64,000 nucleotides of DNA. Source: Chimonanthus salicifolius (taxonomy: Eukaryota; Streptophyta; Magnoliopsida; Laurales; Calycanthaceae). The DNA lies in the NCBI GenBank assembly GCA_013350335.1, contig CM023540.1, positions 58,504,962-58,568,961 on the forward strand, read 5' to 3'. The position numbers were made by a program, and so were the translations under genes. The notes beneath the pieces were generated by a model, which searched no databases, had not been told where the DNA came from, and saw only the letters and a program-made list of their open reading frames with translations. Positions 55,373 through 64,000 of this stretch are shown piece by piece (position 1 is the first letter of the stretch; each line of letters begins with the position of its first letter).

Positions 55373-58279
55373 TTACCGTATCAATTTAATCTGCGTTGTA
55401 GTTTCTGCAACCAACTCCAGTCCAATCAGCGCAGGCTCACCGGCTTCTGTCCAACACACTGGTGATCTACATGGCCTACCATATAAGGCCTCAAACGGAG
55501 CCATCTGTAGGCTTGACTGATAGCTGTTATTGTAGGAAAACTCCACCAGTGGTAAATGATCCTCCCATCCACCGTTAAAGTCTAGCATGCATGCTCTCAA
55601 CATATCCTCCAATGTCTGTATTGTCCTCTCCGACAGTCCATCAGTCTGTGGATGAAATGCTGTGCTAGTTAATACGTCGGTCCCCATAGCCGACTGCAAG
55701 CCCTGCCATACTCTGCCGGTGAATCGGCCATCCCTGTCGGACACAATAGACCGGGGAATGCCATGTAACCTGATGATCTCCCGGATGTACCGTCGACCCA
55801 AAGTGTCTGATGAATCCGTCATCTTGATGGGAAGGAAATGTGCAGACTTGGTCAACCGGTCCACTATGACCCATATCGCATCGTTGCCCTTGGATGACCT
55901 TGGCAACCCTGTTACAAAGTCCATGGATATGTGTTCCCATTTCCATTCTGGCACCGGTAAGGGTGCGAGTAAACCCGGTGGCTTCCGATGTTCTGCCTTA
56001 ACCTGCTGACAGGTTAAGTAATGAGCAACAAACTCTGCCACGTCTTTCTTAAGTCCATGCCACCAATAGTGCCTCTTAAGATCATGATACATCTTGGTGC
56101 TGCCCGGGTGAATAGAGAGTTTGGTTTGGTATGCTTCAATCAGCAACTCTCTTCTGCAATTCTTAGGCACATATGTCCTACCTCGGAATATAAGACCCTG
56201 TCCCGTTCGTAATTCCCATTCCGGTACAACTTCACCGATAGACATTTTAGCCCATATCTCCTCCATCTCTGGATCTGTTCGTTGTTCCCGTTCAATCTCG
56301 GAGACCATGTGGGATTGTATGATCTGATTATATATGGTTCCATGATTATTCAGATAGAGTTTAAACTCTCTGATGGTATTCAACACCTCCCATTCTGTTC
56401 TGATCATACTGGCTACTGTCGCAGGTGATATGCGGTTGAGAGCATCCGCCACTTTGTTCGCCTTGCCAGGATGATACCGGAGTGCGAACTCATAATCTGC
56501 CAAGTATTCCATCCACCTACGTTGTCTCATGTTGAGCTCCTTCTGATCAAATAGGTACTTTAGGCTCTTATGGTCTGAGAATACCTCAAACTTCTCACCA
56601 TAAAGGTAGTGTCTCCAGTTTTTAAGAGCGAAGACCACTGCTGCCAATTCCAGATCATGTGTGGGATAATTGCGCTCATGAATTTTCAACTGTCTTGACC
56701 CGTACGCCACCGCCCTATTACCTTGACTGAGCGTACACCCCAGTCCCTCTCCTGAGGCATCACAGTACACCTCATAGTTTCTGCCTCTTTCCGACAAGAT
56801 CAAAATAGGAGCGGTTGTAAGCTTCTCCTTTAGCTCCTCAAATCTCCGGTTGCACAGATCTGACCATTCAAATTTGACTCCTTTCTGAGTGAGTCGGGTA
56901 AGTGGGGCTGCAATCTTGGAGAAATCCATAATAAATTTCCTGTAGTAACCGGCCAATCCCAGAAAACTGCGGATCTCGGTCACATTCGTCGGTGCTTTCC
57001 ACTCCTTCACTGCCGCTACCTTAGCCGGGTCTACAGCTATGCCTTCCTCCGATATAACGTGCCCCAAGAAATTGACCTCTGATAGCCAAAATTCACACTT
57101 GCTGGCTTTGGCATACAACTGGTTCCTCTTCAGGGTGTTCAAAACTATCCGCAGGTGTTCAGCATGTTCCTCCTGACTCTTGGAATAGATCAGGATGTCA
57201 TCAATAAATACAATTACAAACTGATCCAAGTAAGGACGGAATATCCTATTCATCAGGTCCATGAACGCCGCCGGTGCATTAGTAAGCCCAAACGGCATGA
57301 CTACATACTCATATAATCCATATCGTGTCCTGAAGGCTGTTTTCTCGATGTCTTCCTCTCTAACCCGGATTTGATGGTATCCGGACATCAGATCAATCTT
57401 GGAAAAGTGAGAGGAACCCCTAAGCTGATCAAACAGATCATCAATCCTGGGTAGGGGATATTTATTCCTGACAGTCAACTGGTTCAATTTTCTATAATCC
57501 ACACACATTCGAAGGGTACCGTCCTTCTTCTTAACAAACAATACCGGGGCTCCCCATGCGGATGTGCTATTCCGAATAAAGCCCAGCCTGAGCAGTTCAT
57601 CAATCTGCTTTTTCAACTCAGTCATCTCAACCGGTGCCATCCTGTAATGAGGTAATGATACTGGAGCTGCGCCGGGGTATAATTTAATCTCAAAGTCTAT
57701 CTCCCTCTTAGGTGGCAAACCAGGGAGCTCTGTTGGAAATACCTCGGCATAATCTACTACCACCGCTGGAAGTTCAGCTATTGGTGCCTTATCTAATCTG
57801 AGGGTGTTCAAGGCAAGATGATTCAATTCTTCCTGTAGCCTTCTAGGAATGCCCTGTCGGTCAGCGGGCACTATATATCGCCTTCCTTTGGGTGACCAAA
57901 ATATCACTCTACGAAGATGGCAATCAATATGGGCCTGATACGTAGCCAACCAGTCCATGCCAAATATAACATCGTACTCAGCCATATCGATTACTAAATA
58001 TTTGAACTCGAATCTGAATCCAGCGAGTTCAGTGTTCAGTGCCGTGCATATGAGCCCCAAAGATGTGTCTCCGACAGGGGATACAATAGTAAGTGAGGTG
58101 GACAGATTCTGTACTAATGTGCCCGTAGCAGATATGAATGCAGCAGATATAAATGAATGAGAAGCTCCAGAATCAAATAATGTAACTGCATAAGAACTAC
58201 CAACTACGGCCATACCTTGAATCACCGAGCGGTCCACTGCTACTGGAGAAGGTATAGCAAAAAGTCGTCTTGATCCCAT
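55373..58279 (-). CDS. Pol of the young Tekay/Del element (PR-RT-RH-IN)
   Basis: 968 residues from an in-frame Met; the frame is actually open from 58384. Protease: [47 protein letters not shown] and [11 protein letters not shown] with the catalytic aspartates intact. RNase [17 protein letters not shown] and [12 protein letters not shown]. Integrase: a zinc-binding domain ending [10 protein letters not shown], then the DDE core with Asp in [14 protein letters not shown] and [12 protein letters not shown] and Glu in [17 protein letters not shown]. The frame ends at TAA (55373-55375) inside the integrase C-terminal region. Confidence 0.92.
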   Translation of the reverse strand: MGSRRLFAIPSPVAVDRSVIQGMAVVGSSYAVTLFDSGASHSFISAAFISATGTLVQNLSTSLTIVSPVGDTSLGLICTALNTELAGFRFEFKYLVIDMAEYDVIFGMDWLATYQAHIDCHLRRVIFWSPKGRRYIVPADRQGIPRRLQEELNHLALNTLRLDKAPIAELPAVVVDYAEVFPTELPGLPPKREIDFEIKLYPGAAPVSLPHYRMAPVEMTELKKQIDELLRLGFIRNSTSAWGAPVLFVKKKDGTLRMCVDYRKLNQLTVRNKYPLPRIDDLFDQLRGSSHFSKIDLMSGYHQIRVREEDIEKTAFRTRYGLYEYVVMPFGLTNAPAAFMDLMNRIFRPYLDQFVIVFIDDILIYSKSQEEHAEHLRIVLNTLKRNQLYAKASKCEFWLSEVNFLGHVISEEGIAVDPAKVAAVKEWKAPTNVTEIRSFLGLAGYYRKFIMDFSKIAAPLTRLTQKGVKFEWSDLCNRRFEELKEKLTTAPILILSERGRNYEVYCDASGEGLGCTLSQGNRAVAYGSRQLKIHERNYPTHDLELAAVVFALKNWRHYLYGEKFEVFSDHKSLKYLFDQKELNMRQRRWMEYLADYEFALRYHPGKANKVADALNRISPATVASMIRTEWEVLNTIREFKLYLNNHGTIYNQIIQSHMVSEIEREQRTDPEMEEIWAKMSIGEVVPEWELRTGQGLIFRGRTYVPKNCRRELLIEAYQTKLSIHPGSTKMYHDLKRHYWWHGLKKDVAEFVAHYLTCQQVKAEHRKPPGLLAPLPVPEWKWEHISMDFVTGLPRSSKGNDAIWVIVDRLTKSAHFLPIKMTDSSDTLGRRYIREIIRLHGIPRSIVSDRDGRFTGRVWQGLQSAMGTDVLTSTAFHPQTDGLSERTIQTLEDMLRACMLDFNGGWEDHLPLVEFSYNNSYQSSLQMAPFEALYGRPCRSPVCWTEAGEPALIGLELVAETTTQIKLIR

Positions 58280-58384
58280 AGGGTTTGGCGCTCGTCCTGC
58301 CTGATTGTATGTTCTGCCCCCTCGCGGCGGAGCTGATCTAACTGGAGGGCGGGAGGAACCCTTGAAGTTAGAGGGTCTGCTGAG

Positions 58385-59377
58385 CTACGGACACTCCCTC
58401 TTGAAGTGACCCTGTTGGCCACACTGATAGCAAGTGTTCCCACCTCTAGGAACCTGGGTAACTGATGCTGACTGGGAGGGCTGATTGGGGTGAAAGCCCC
58501 CTTTAGATCCAGTGGAGGATGAGGGTCTGCTGAAACTCGGGCGGAACCTCTTATTGGGTTGAAATGCACCCCGCCCACTCTGCCATCGGCGGTTGTCATG
58601 CCGCGCTACCTCATTCAATTCCCGCTCCACTATAGTGGCCCTACCGACCACCCCTGCCAATGTAGGTTCCTTGAATACTGTCACCCTAGTTTTGATGCTC
58701 GGCCGAAGGCCTCGTTCAAACTTACGGGCCCTCCGGTGCTCAGTGTCCACCATGTAGAACGCGTAGACAGATAGTCGAAGGAACTCCCGGTGGTACTCTG
58801 CCACTGTCATATTGCCTTGTACTAATGATATAAAAGCTTCAGTCTGACTCTCCCTTTCTTCCTCCGGGAAAAACTGCTCTAGAAAAGTGGCTGAGAACCA
58901 TTCCCAAGTCATGGCAATTCTTTCCCTTTCCGGCACCAGTGATTGTTGTTTTTCTACCACTTCCCACCAATTACCGGCATCCTCAATCAGTTGAGATGTT
59001 GCCAGTAAGATTCTGTCAGCCGGACTGGAAACCTGAAGCAGATTTAAGATCTGAGTGATCTTCTTTAACCAGTGATCTGCTCCTACAGCCCCTTCTTTTC
59101 CTCTGAAATAGGGAGGGCGCTGTTGCTGAAAATCTTTGACCATCTTCCGTTTACTAGTGTCACTAGTAGTAGCATTTCTGTCGCTAGTAGTCGCATTTCC
59201 GCTCAAATGTTGCTGAAGAGCAGCAGCGACTGCCGCTTGAACTACATCTTTTAGCTCGGGAGGTACACCTTGTATGTTTATATTATTCTGTTCCTCCTCC
59301 CGATGGGGTACCTCCTCTTCCTGGCGAGGTGGTGATACCTCTTTCTGGTTGCGACGAGTCCTTCTCTTCGGAGCCAT
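58385..59377 (-). CDS. Gag of the young Tekay/Del element
   Basis: 330 residues from MAPKRRTRRNQKEVSPPRQE. A basic N-terminus and acidic/Gln-rich stretch precede the gag core at residues about 95-245 (DHWLKKITQILNLLQVSSPA, GNWWEVVEKQQSLVP, QGNMTVAEYHREFLRLSVYA). The zinc knuckle CYQCGQQGHFKREC lies at the end. The frame stops at TAG (58385-58387) immediately after it, but the same frame stays open into the protease. Members of this lineage usually have one continuous gag-pol frame, so the TAG is probably a mutation, though readthrough cannot be excluded. Confidence 0.85.
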   Translation of the reverse strand: MAPKRRTRRNQKEVSPPRQEEEVPHREEEQNNINIQGVPPELKDVVQAAVAAALQQHLSGNATTSDRNATTSDTSKRKMVKDFQQQRPPYFRGKEGAVGADHWLKKITQILNLLQVSSPADRILLATSQLIEDAGNWWEVVEKQQSLVPERERIAMTWEWFSATFLEQFFPEEERESQTEAFISLVQGNMTVAEYHREFLRLSVYAFYMVDTEHRRARKFERGLRPSIKTRVTVFKEPTLAGVVGRATIVERELNEVARHDNRRWQSGRGAFQPNKRFRPSFSRPSSSTGSKGGFHPNQPSQSASVTQVPRGGNTCYQCGQQGHFKRECP

Positions 59378-59878
59378 TTCCTAGTCATCGAAAACACTGA
59401 CTTAGTTCCTTTTTCAAATGGAGGAAAAAGAAGAAAAAAAAATACTAAACAATATACTTTGTTTCTCATTTTTTGGGGAAGATTGCCAAATAAGCACACT
59501 TGGTTTGGGGAAAACGTCCCAAGTATCTATGTTTCGTTCCATTTGTGAAATCGGGGAATTTTCTCCTATGTTCAATAAATCTATCATAATTCCGTCAAAT
59601 TTGGGGAAGACCTAGATTTGTTTTCTCATGTCGGGGAAATGTAACCCTACTTGCTGTGTTTGATAATTCCAACTTAAATTGATTTTTCTTCCCTTGCTAT
59701 CATCCCTTTCCGTCAAATATTGTTCTCAGATTAAACACTTCAGTTTGAGTCAATCGAAGTAATTTAACCCGGCCCCCGTGCAGCGGTCTCCGAAGAGTCG
59801 GTCGGTTGGGATTCTTAGCCGTCAGTGAGACATGCAACCGTCTTAATCTTACTTCGAGAGATTCATTCTTCCGAATTC

Positions 59879-59890
59879 GCTCTGATACCA
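59879..59890 (-). other. tRNA-iMet primer-binding site
   Basis: The minus strand reads TGGTATCAGAGC two bases after the 5' LTR end, complementary to the 3' end of plant initiator methionine tRNA including CCA. This is where minus-strand cDNA synthesis is primed. Confidence 0.9.
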
Positions 59891-59892
59891 AC

Positions 59893-62800
59893 TGTAACGC
59901 CCGCCCCTTTTCACCGTAAAATCAGAGTACATTTTTTTTTTTTTTTTAAATAAAAGTGACAAAGGGCGCGGACGTCATGACGCGAGTTAATTTCTGAGCT
60001 TCTAAAGCCCGGCCCTTAACTGGCCAACCCTACGCGTGCGTGGAACATAAGTCCACGAGTACGGTTCACGCGTAGCAAGTAAGCTCACGGAACATAAAAA
60101 TAAATGCGAATGATCATAGAACTATCCTACCAGTTTTTCAGATAGCAGGGAAGAAATACCCAATTAATTACGAAAATGCCATTATAGTGTATTATCCAAA
60201 ATAATACCTAAACATAGCAAACTACCTAAATTATTATATTTCCGACAAGCTAACTATACAAATACATCTTTTCCAAAATAAAGTAAAACAAAATAATTAG
60301 TCCGCCTCCCCAAGCTCCTAAGCTTGGCTTCCGTCTCGTCCTTCCGGTCCGCCATCTCCTGCATCGTCAGCTAGGGTAGAAGTAGGGCGTTAGAACAACG
60401 CGCCCAGTAGGATTCCGAGTAGGGCTAGCACATGGGTTAGTAATAACCACATACAGATAATAACACAGTGAAAACTATAAACCACCATATACTGAAATAT
60501 AAGTAAATGATATGCCATGGGTGTCAATGTTATGAATCCCACCCATCATTCATGCCATATACTGTCATATCCCTCTTGACGGAAAAACCTCGTCAAGATA
60601 TGTCCAACCGCAAAATATCCCCCTTGATCGTCAAGGTGTCCCCATGCCTGTTCTCGGTCGCCCCGACGGAGCATGGACTCCGGTTTGTTTATTTTTTTTT
60701 TCCGCCCATGCCATGCATGAGATGTAATGCATTATGCTATGTACTATTTATAACTCATAACCTTAAGATATCATACATAGCCTTAATTTATAATGCATAA
60801 CCTTAATCATAGTTCATCGCCATTAAATAAAATCCATCTTAAAAATAGCATCCATAATTGTAAAAATCCATCATAAGATAAATACTAATCAATAAAATAT
60901 GACAAAAATACCATCACACATCCATGGCTTACAAATAGGTAGGAATCCTACCGAATACCGACTCGCGTCCTTTTTCGACTTCGTCCGATAATCCGGCTAC
61001 CGACACGCGTATCGCTCGCGATATCCAATACCTTATTACATACACATAATTAGTCCATATTTTAACCATTTCTAAGCCCATACATCATATCTTAGTGGGT
61101 TGCTTCATTTTGATTAATATTTACGGTTTTGCCACTACCTCCCCTATAGTTAAACATTAACTTAATTATATACATTTCTTTGTCTAAAAATTCATTCATG
61201 GATTCAGGTCCATTAATGACCCATCACCCATATCTCAAGATCATTAAATCAGCCACTTAATTGAACCTAAACTCCATTAATTTAATCATATACAAACACA
61301 TTAACCTTAGGCCAAACAAGTCTGCATACATCACTTAGTTCCATCACACATTTGACTTATCATTTTTTTTATCATCATAAACTACATTTTGGAATCCATG
61401 AATGTCCCCTTTAATCATGCCATATTCCTCATTTACTAATCCATATACATACACCTTCATCTTAGTCCTTAATTGGTTCACACAAAATGGGTCCATTGGT
61501 GTGTCTCCTTAACCATAATATAACAACACTAGAATTTAGCCATTTAAATATTCTAATCCTCATTCATTTCCCACATACATAACACCAAAATTAATCATAA
61601 GTTTACCCACAAATAGGTCACGAAATCCATTTACAAATCACTACATTCAATCATTAACTCCTTAAAAAAATCATAAACCCTCTTTCCCATGATTTTTCTT
61701 ATAAAACCCCTTCAAACTTAATCACATTTAATCAAGAAATTTAAAACCCTAAACCATCCTCCATGGTTTTCCATTCTTCATAAACCCTAATAAATCATTA
61801 AAATGCCCAAATTACTTTGCATATCCTCCATTCCTTAAAACCCTACAAAAAATCATACATTAATTATATAACCCTTAATCCATTTTTTTTTTCCCTAACC
61901 CTAACCTATCCATTAGAGTTTCCTCCACTTTCCATCCTTCCATTTTGATGGATTTAAAATCCATGGCACAAAATTATTTAGCCACCATTAAATTTAACCA
62001 AAAAGAATTCCAATTCTTAAACCCTAAAAAAAAAATCCAAAACTCTTGTTTAAGAAATACTCACAATCCGTCGTCTCCTCCGACTTCCGCCGCTCCCGTC
62101 GGCTTCCTTAGCCTCCTTTCTCCTTCCTCTTGATCTTTGGTAGGTCAAGATGCTTGATCAATGGTGAAACCCTCCTAACTTAGGATTGGCCAAGGTAGGG
62201 TATGCTTGAGAGAGGGAGAGGGAAAGATGGAGATGAGAAAATAGGATTCTATGGTTTGATCTTAAAGGGATAACCCAACTTACAACTTCCTCCTCTCTTT
62301 TCTTCTAAGCTTTTCTTCTTCTTCTTCCTTAATTTTTTTCTTCTCTTCTCTTCCTAGTGGGGGACGTCCATGAGGGAGTGAGAGAGAGGGAAAGAGTGGA
62401 ATGGGAGTTAGATGGAAAAAGATGGGAAAAAAATAAGTTAGAACTTATCTTATCTTTACACTTTAACATTAACTTTCCCAACCACCCCATAGATATTTTA
62501 TATGCTTTTTGACCCCAACACCTAGCCAACGTTTTTCTTTGTGTATTTGGAGATGAGGTGGTTTGATTTGGGTCTTCCCTCTTTGACCACCTTTTTGGAT
62601 AAGCTTACTTAATTACTTAATTAAATCATTAGGCTAATTAACCCCATTTAGCTTAATTCTACTTACTTAACTTGCCTTCATACACCCATGGTTGACCAAT
62701 TCAACCATGGTGGCCGGCCCCATCAAACCTTGGCCCACATGCCACCTCACTTGATGAGGTGGAGGTGGGTCCCACTTGGCCACACCACCATTGTTTAATT

Positions 62801-63128
62801 CCAAATTACTTAGGGTGATTGAATTTCATTAAGCCCACTCTAAATGGATCACTATTGGGCCCATGGCCCAATTACATTTCCCACTAGCCCATTTACCTTA
62901 GAGCTTAACCATCTTGACCCATTGGGTCCCAAATGGGTATTTGACCCAATTTGACCATTCTTGACCCATTTAAATAAATTTAAATCCAAACCATAGTCTA
63001 TTGGGCCACACTTGGGCCTTTATCCAATTTTGGCCCATTTAACATTTACTCCACCAATTTTCTAATTTCCATCATTAAAATAATTAATATTCACATTTAT
63101 ATTAATTCCCAAATTCCGAGACCTTACA
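59893..63128 (-). repeat. 5' LTR of the young Tekay/Del element
   Basis: 3236 bp. On the minus strand it starts TGTAAGGTCTCGGAATTTGG and ends GGGGCGGGCGTTACA. It is nearly identical to 51589-54821, including the chance ORFs (60507-60800, 61945-62133, 62329-62529), which are therefore LTR sequence and not genes. Long LTRs of this size are typical of Tekay/Del elements. Confidence 0.95.
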
Positions 63129-64000
63129 ATCCAATACCTTATTACATACACATAATCAGTCCATATTAACAATCGGTCACTATTTAGGTTTTGTGGGTCC
63201 CACTTAATCCATTAGACATTTTAATTACATGAGTGTAAAAGCAGCCTCCCAGGCTTTATTTCACCCTACATAATGCTATTACTTAGAATCCCTAAACCCA
63301 TGATTATCTCCCATGGAGTTCTTCATTTTAGCCATTATTTACGGTTTTGCCACTACTTCTTCTCCATGGTTAATCACTCATTCATCCATGCATGATTAAG
63401 TCCATAGATGATTCATAGATTTGGATCCATCAATGACCCATCACCCATATCTTAAAATCATTAAAGTTAGCTACTTAATTTAACCTAAAGTCCATTACTT
63501 TAAACATGTACAAACACATTAACCTTAGGCCATAATGATCTACAATTGAGTCATTAAAATTCAGCACTTTAAACTTAACCAAATCTCCATTGTCTTTGGT
63601 CTTTGGTTACACATTAAATTCATCATAAGTCCCTCCATGGAGAGAACCTAAACCATACACTTGACTTATCATTCCTTAATCACATTTCCATTACAACTAA
63701 CAACACTAAAAATTAGCCACTTAAACACTCTAATCCTCATTCATTTTTCACATACATCATACCAAAATTATCCATAAGTTTACCCACAAATGGGTCATGG
63801 GTTCGGCCATACACCATGGCTGAACCCATGATGTCTTTTTCCCATTTCTTTCTTTGGCCTATCTACACATTTGGACCCATTATAAGCCCTTCCATGAAGG
63901 GGCTTAACTTATGCATTTAAATCACCGTCCTTAATCACATTTAAATCATTTTTACAACCATCATCAAACTATCATAAAACCATCATTTTCCCCATTTTTT
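63129..64000 (-). mobile_element. Older Tekay/Del LTR, second part, running off the window
   Basis: Continues the LTR broken at 51588. Its order of blocks (ATCCAATACCTTATTACAT, GGTTTTGCCACTACTTC, CATCACCCATATCTTAAAAT) parallels the interior of the young LTRs but with many differences and an extra hairpin at 63796-63830. The window ends before the LTR boundary. Confidence 0.8.
63796..63830. repeat. Hairpin with CATGGGTTCGGCCAT arms in the older LTR
   Basis: CATGGGTTCGGCCAT, 5-base loop, then ATGGCTGAACCCATG, a 15-bp stem with one mismatch. It is the same arm sequence as the hairpins at 11529-11970. At the equivalent place in the young LTRs (after CCCACAAATAGGTCA) no such inverted repeat exists. 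Confidence 0.8.

Larger units (their letters stand above)
51589..63128 (-). mobile_element. Near-complete young Tekay/Del Ty3-gypsy chromovirus, TSD ATCCA
   Basis: 11,540 bp with two LTRs of 3.23 kb, both with TG...CA ends, flanked by ATCCA at 51584-51588 and 63129-63133. By eye the LTRs differ at about 23 substitutions plus a few indels, under 1 percent. In minus-strand order: 5' LTR 59893-63128, primer site 59879-59890, gag, protease, RT, RNase H, integrase, chromodomain (59377-54884), polypurine tract 54828-54836, 3' LTR 51589-54821. The lineage call rests on the RT/integrase motifs and a C-terminal W-E-x-x-M-R-x-x-x-P-x-LF chromodomain of Tekay type. It is inserted in an older LTR of its own family. 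Confidence 0.92.

Noticed and set aside
55662..56343. Plus-strand ORFs opposite the integrase region
   Set aside because: Shadows of the intact minus-strand pol frame.
52202..62529. Pairs of nearly identical ORFs (52202 and 60507, 53638 and 61945, 54022 and 62329) as duplicated genes
   Set aside because: They are the same positions in the two LTRs of one retrotransposon and have no coding features.
1..64000. tRNA, rRNA or other structured RNA genes
   Set aside because: Only tRNA-primer complements at retrotransposon primer sites were seen; no cloverleaf or rRNA sequence was recognised by eye.

Overview
This is plant nuclear DNA, and the only clearly functional host gene is SPT5, the large subunit of the DSIF transcription elongation factor. 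It lies on the minus strand from 48015 (ATG) to 24437 (end of TGA). I could place 22 coding exons whose junctions keep frame throughout and give a 1027-residue protein: acidic N-terminus, NGN, several KOW domains, an SP/TP-rich C-terminal repeat region and a terminal KOW. Almost everything else is transposable-element (TE) sequence, layered by repeated nested insertion. The plant-type SPT5, tRNA-iMet primed gypsy elements, Athila and Tekay lineages, TRIMs, L1 LINEs and Mutator-type repeats point to a flowering plant with a large TE-rich genome. I cannot name the species.

Layout. 1-19213: nested LTR elements. A decayed minus-strand Athila-type gypsy element (4505-9781) is flanked by two solo LTRs with target-site duplications (1264-4474, TSD CTTCC; 10255-13618, TSD in an A-run). 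A plus-strand Athila-like 3' region and LTR (14461-19213) is interrupted by a third solo LTR (15097-16529, TSD ATATA), and a partial copy of its LTR opens the window. 19226-22463: LINE 3' fragments, a hAT-like non-autonomous insert and a TRIM. 22464-24436: intergenic sequence and the SPT5 3' flank.

24437-48015: SPT5. Intron 17 (26030-40092, 14.1 kb) splits the C-terminal repeat region. It holds a relic with zinc-knuckle, protease and RT motifs, a TRIM nested in that relic, a CRM/Reina-like chromovirus whose LTR carries a Mutator-like element with a 9-bp TSD, a second copy of that Mutator-like family, and a LINE. Intron 1 (3.5 kb) holds a further LINE remnant.

48573-64000: a tandem-repeat-bearing DNA-transposon-like unit, then a Tekay/Del LTR (50236-51588, resuming at 63129). 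A younger, almost complete Tekay/Del element of the same family (51589-63128) has inserted into it. The young element has LTRs differing at about 23 hand-counted positions in 3.2 kb, TSD ATCCA, a tRNA-iMet primer site, and one gag-pol frame broken only by three nonsense codons.

The most unusual pattern is that three different LTR families here each carry clusters of short palindromes with distinct sequences. I found no convincing novel multi-gene system.
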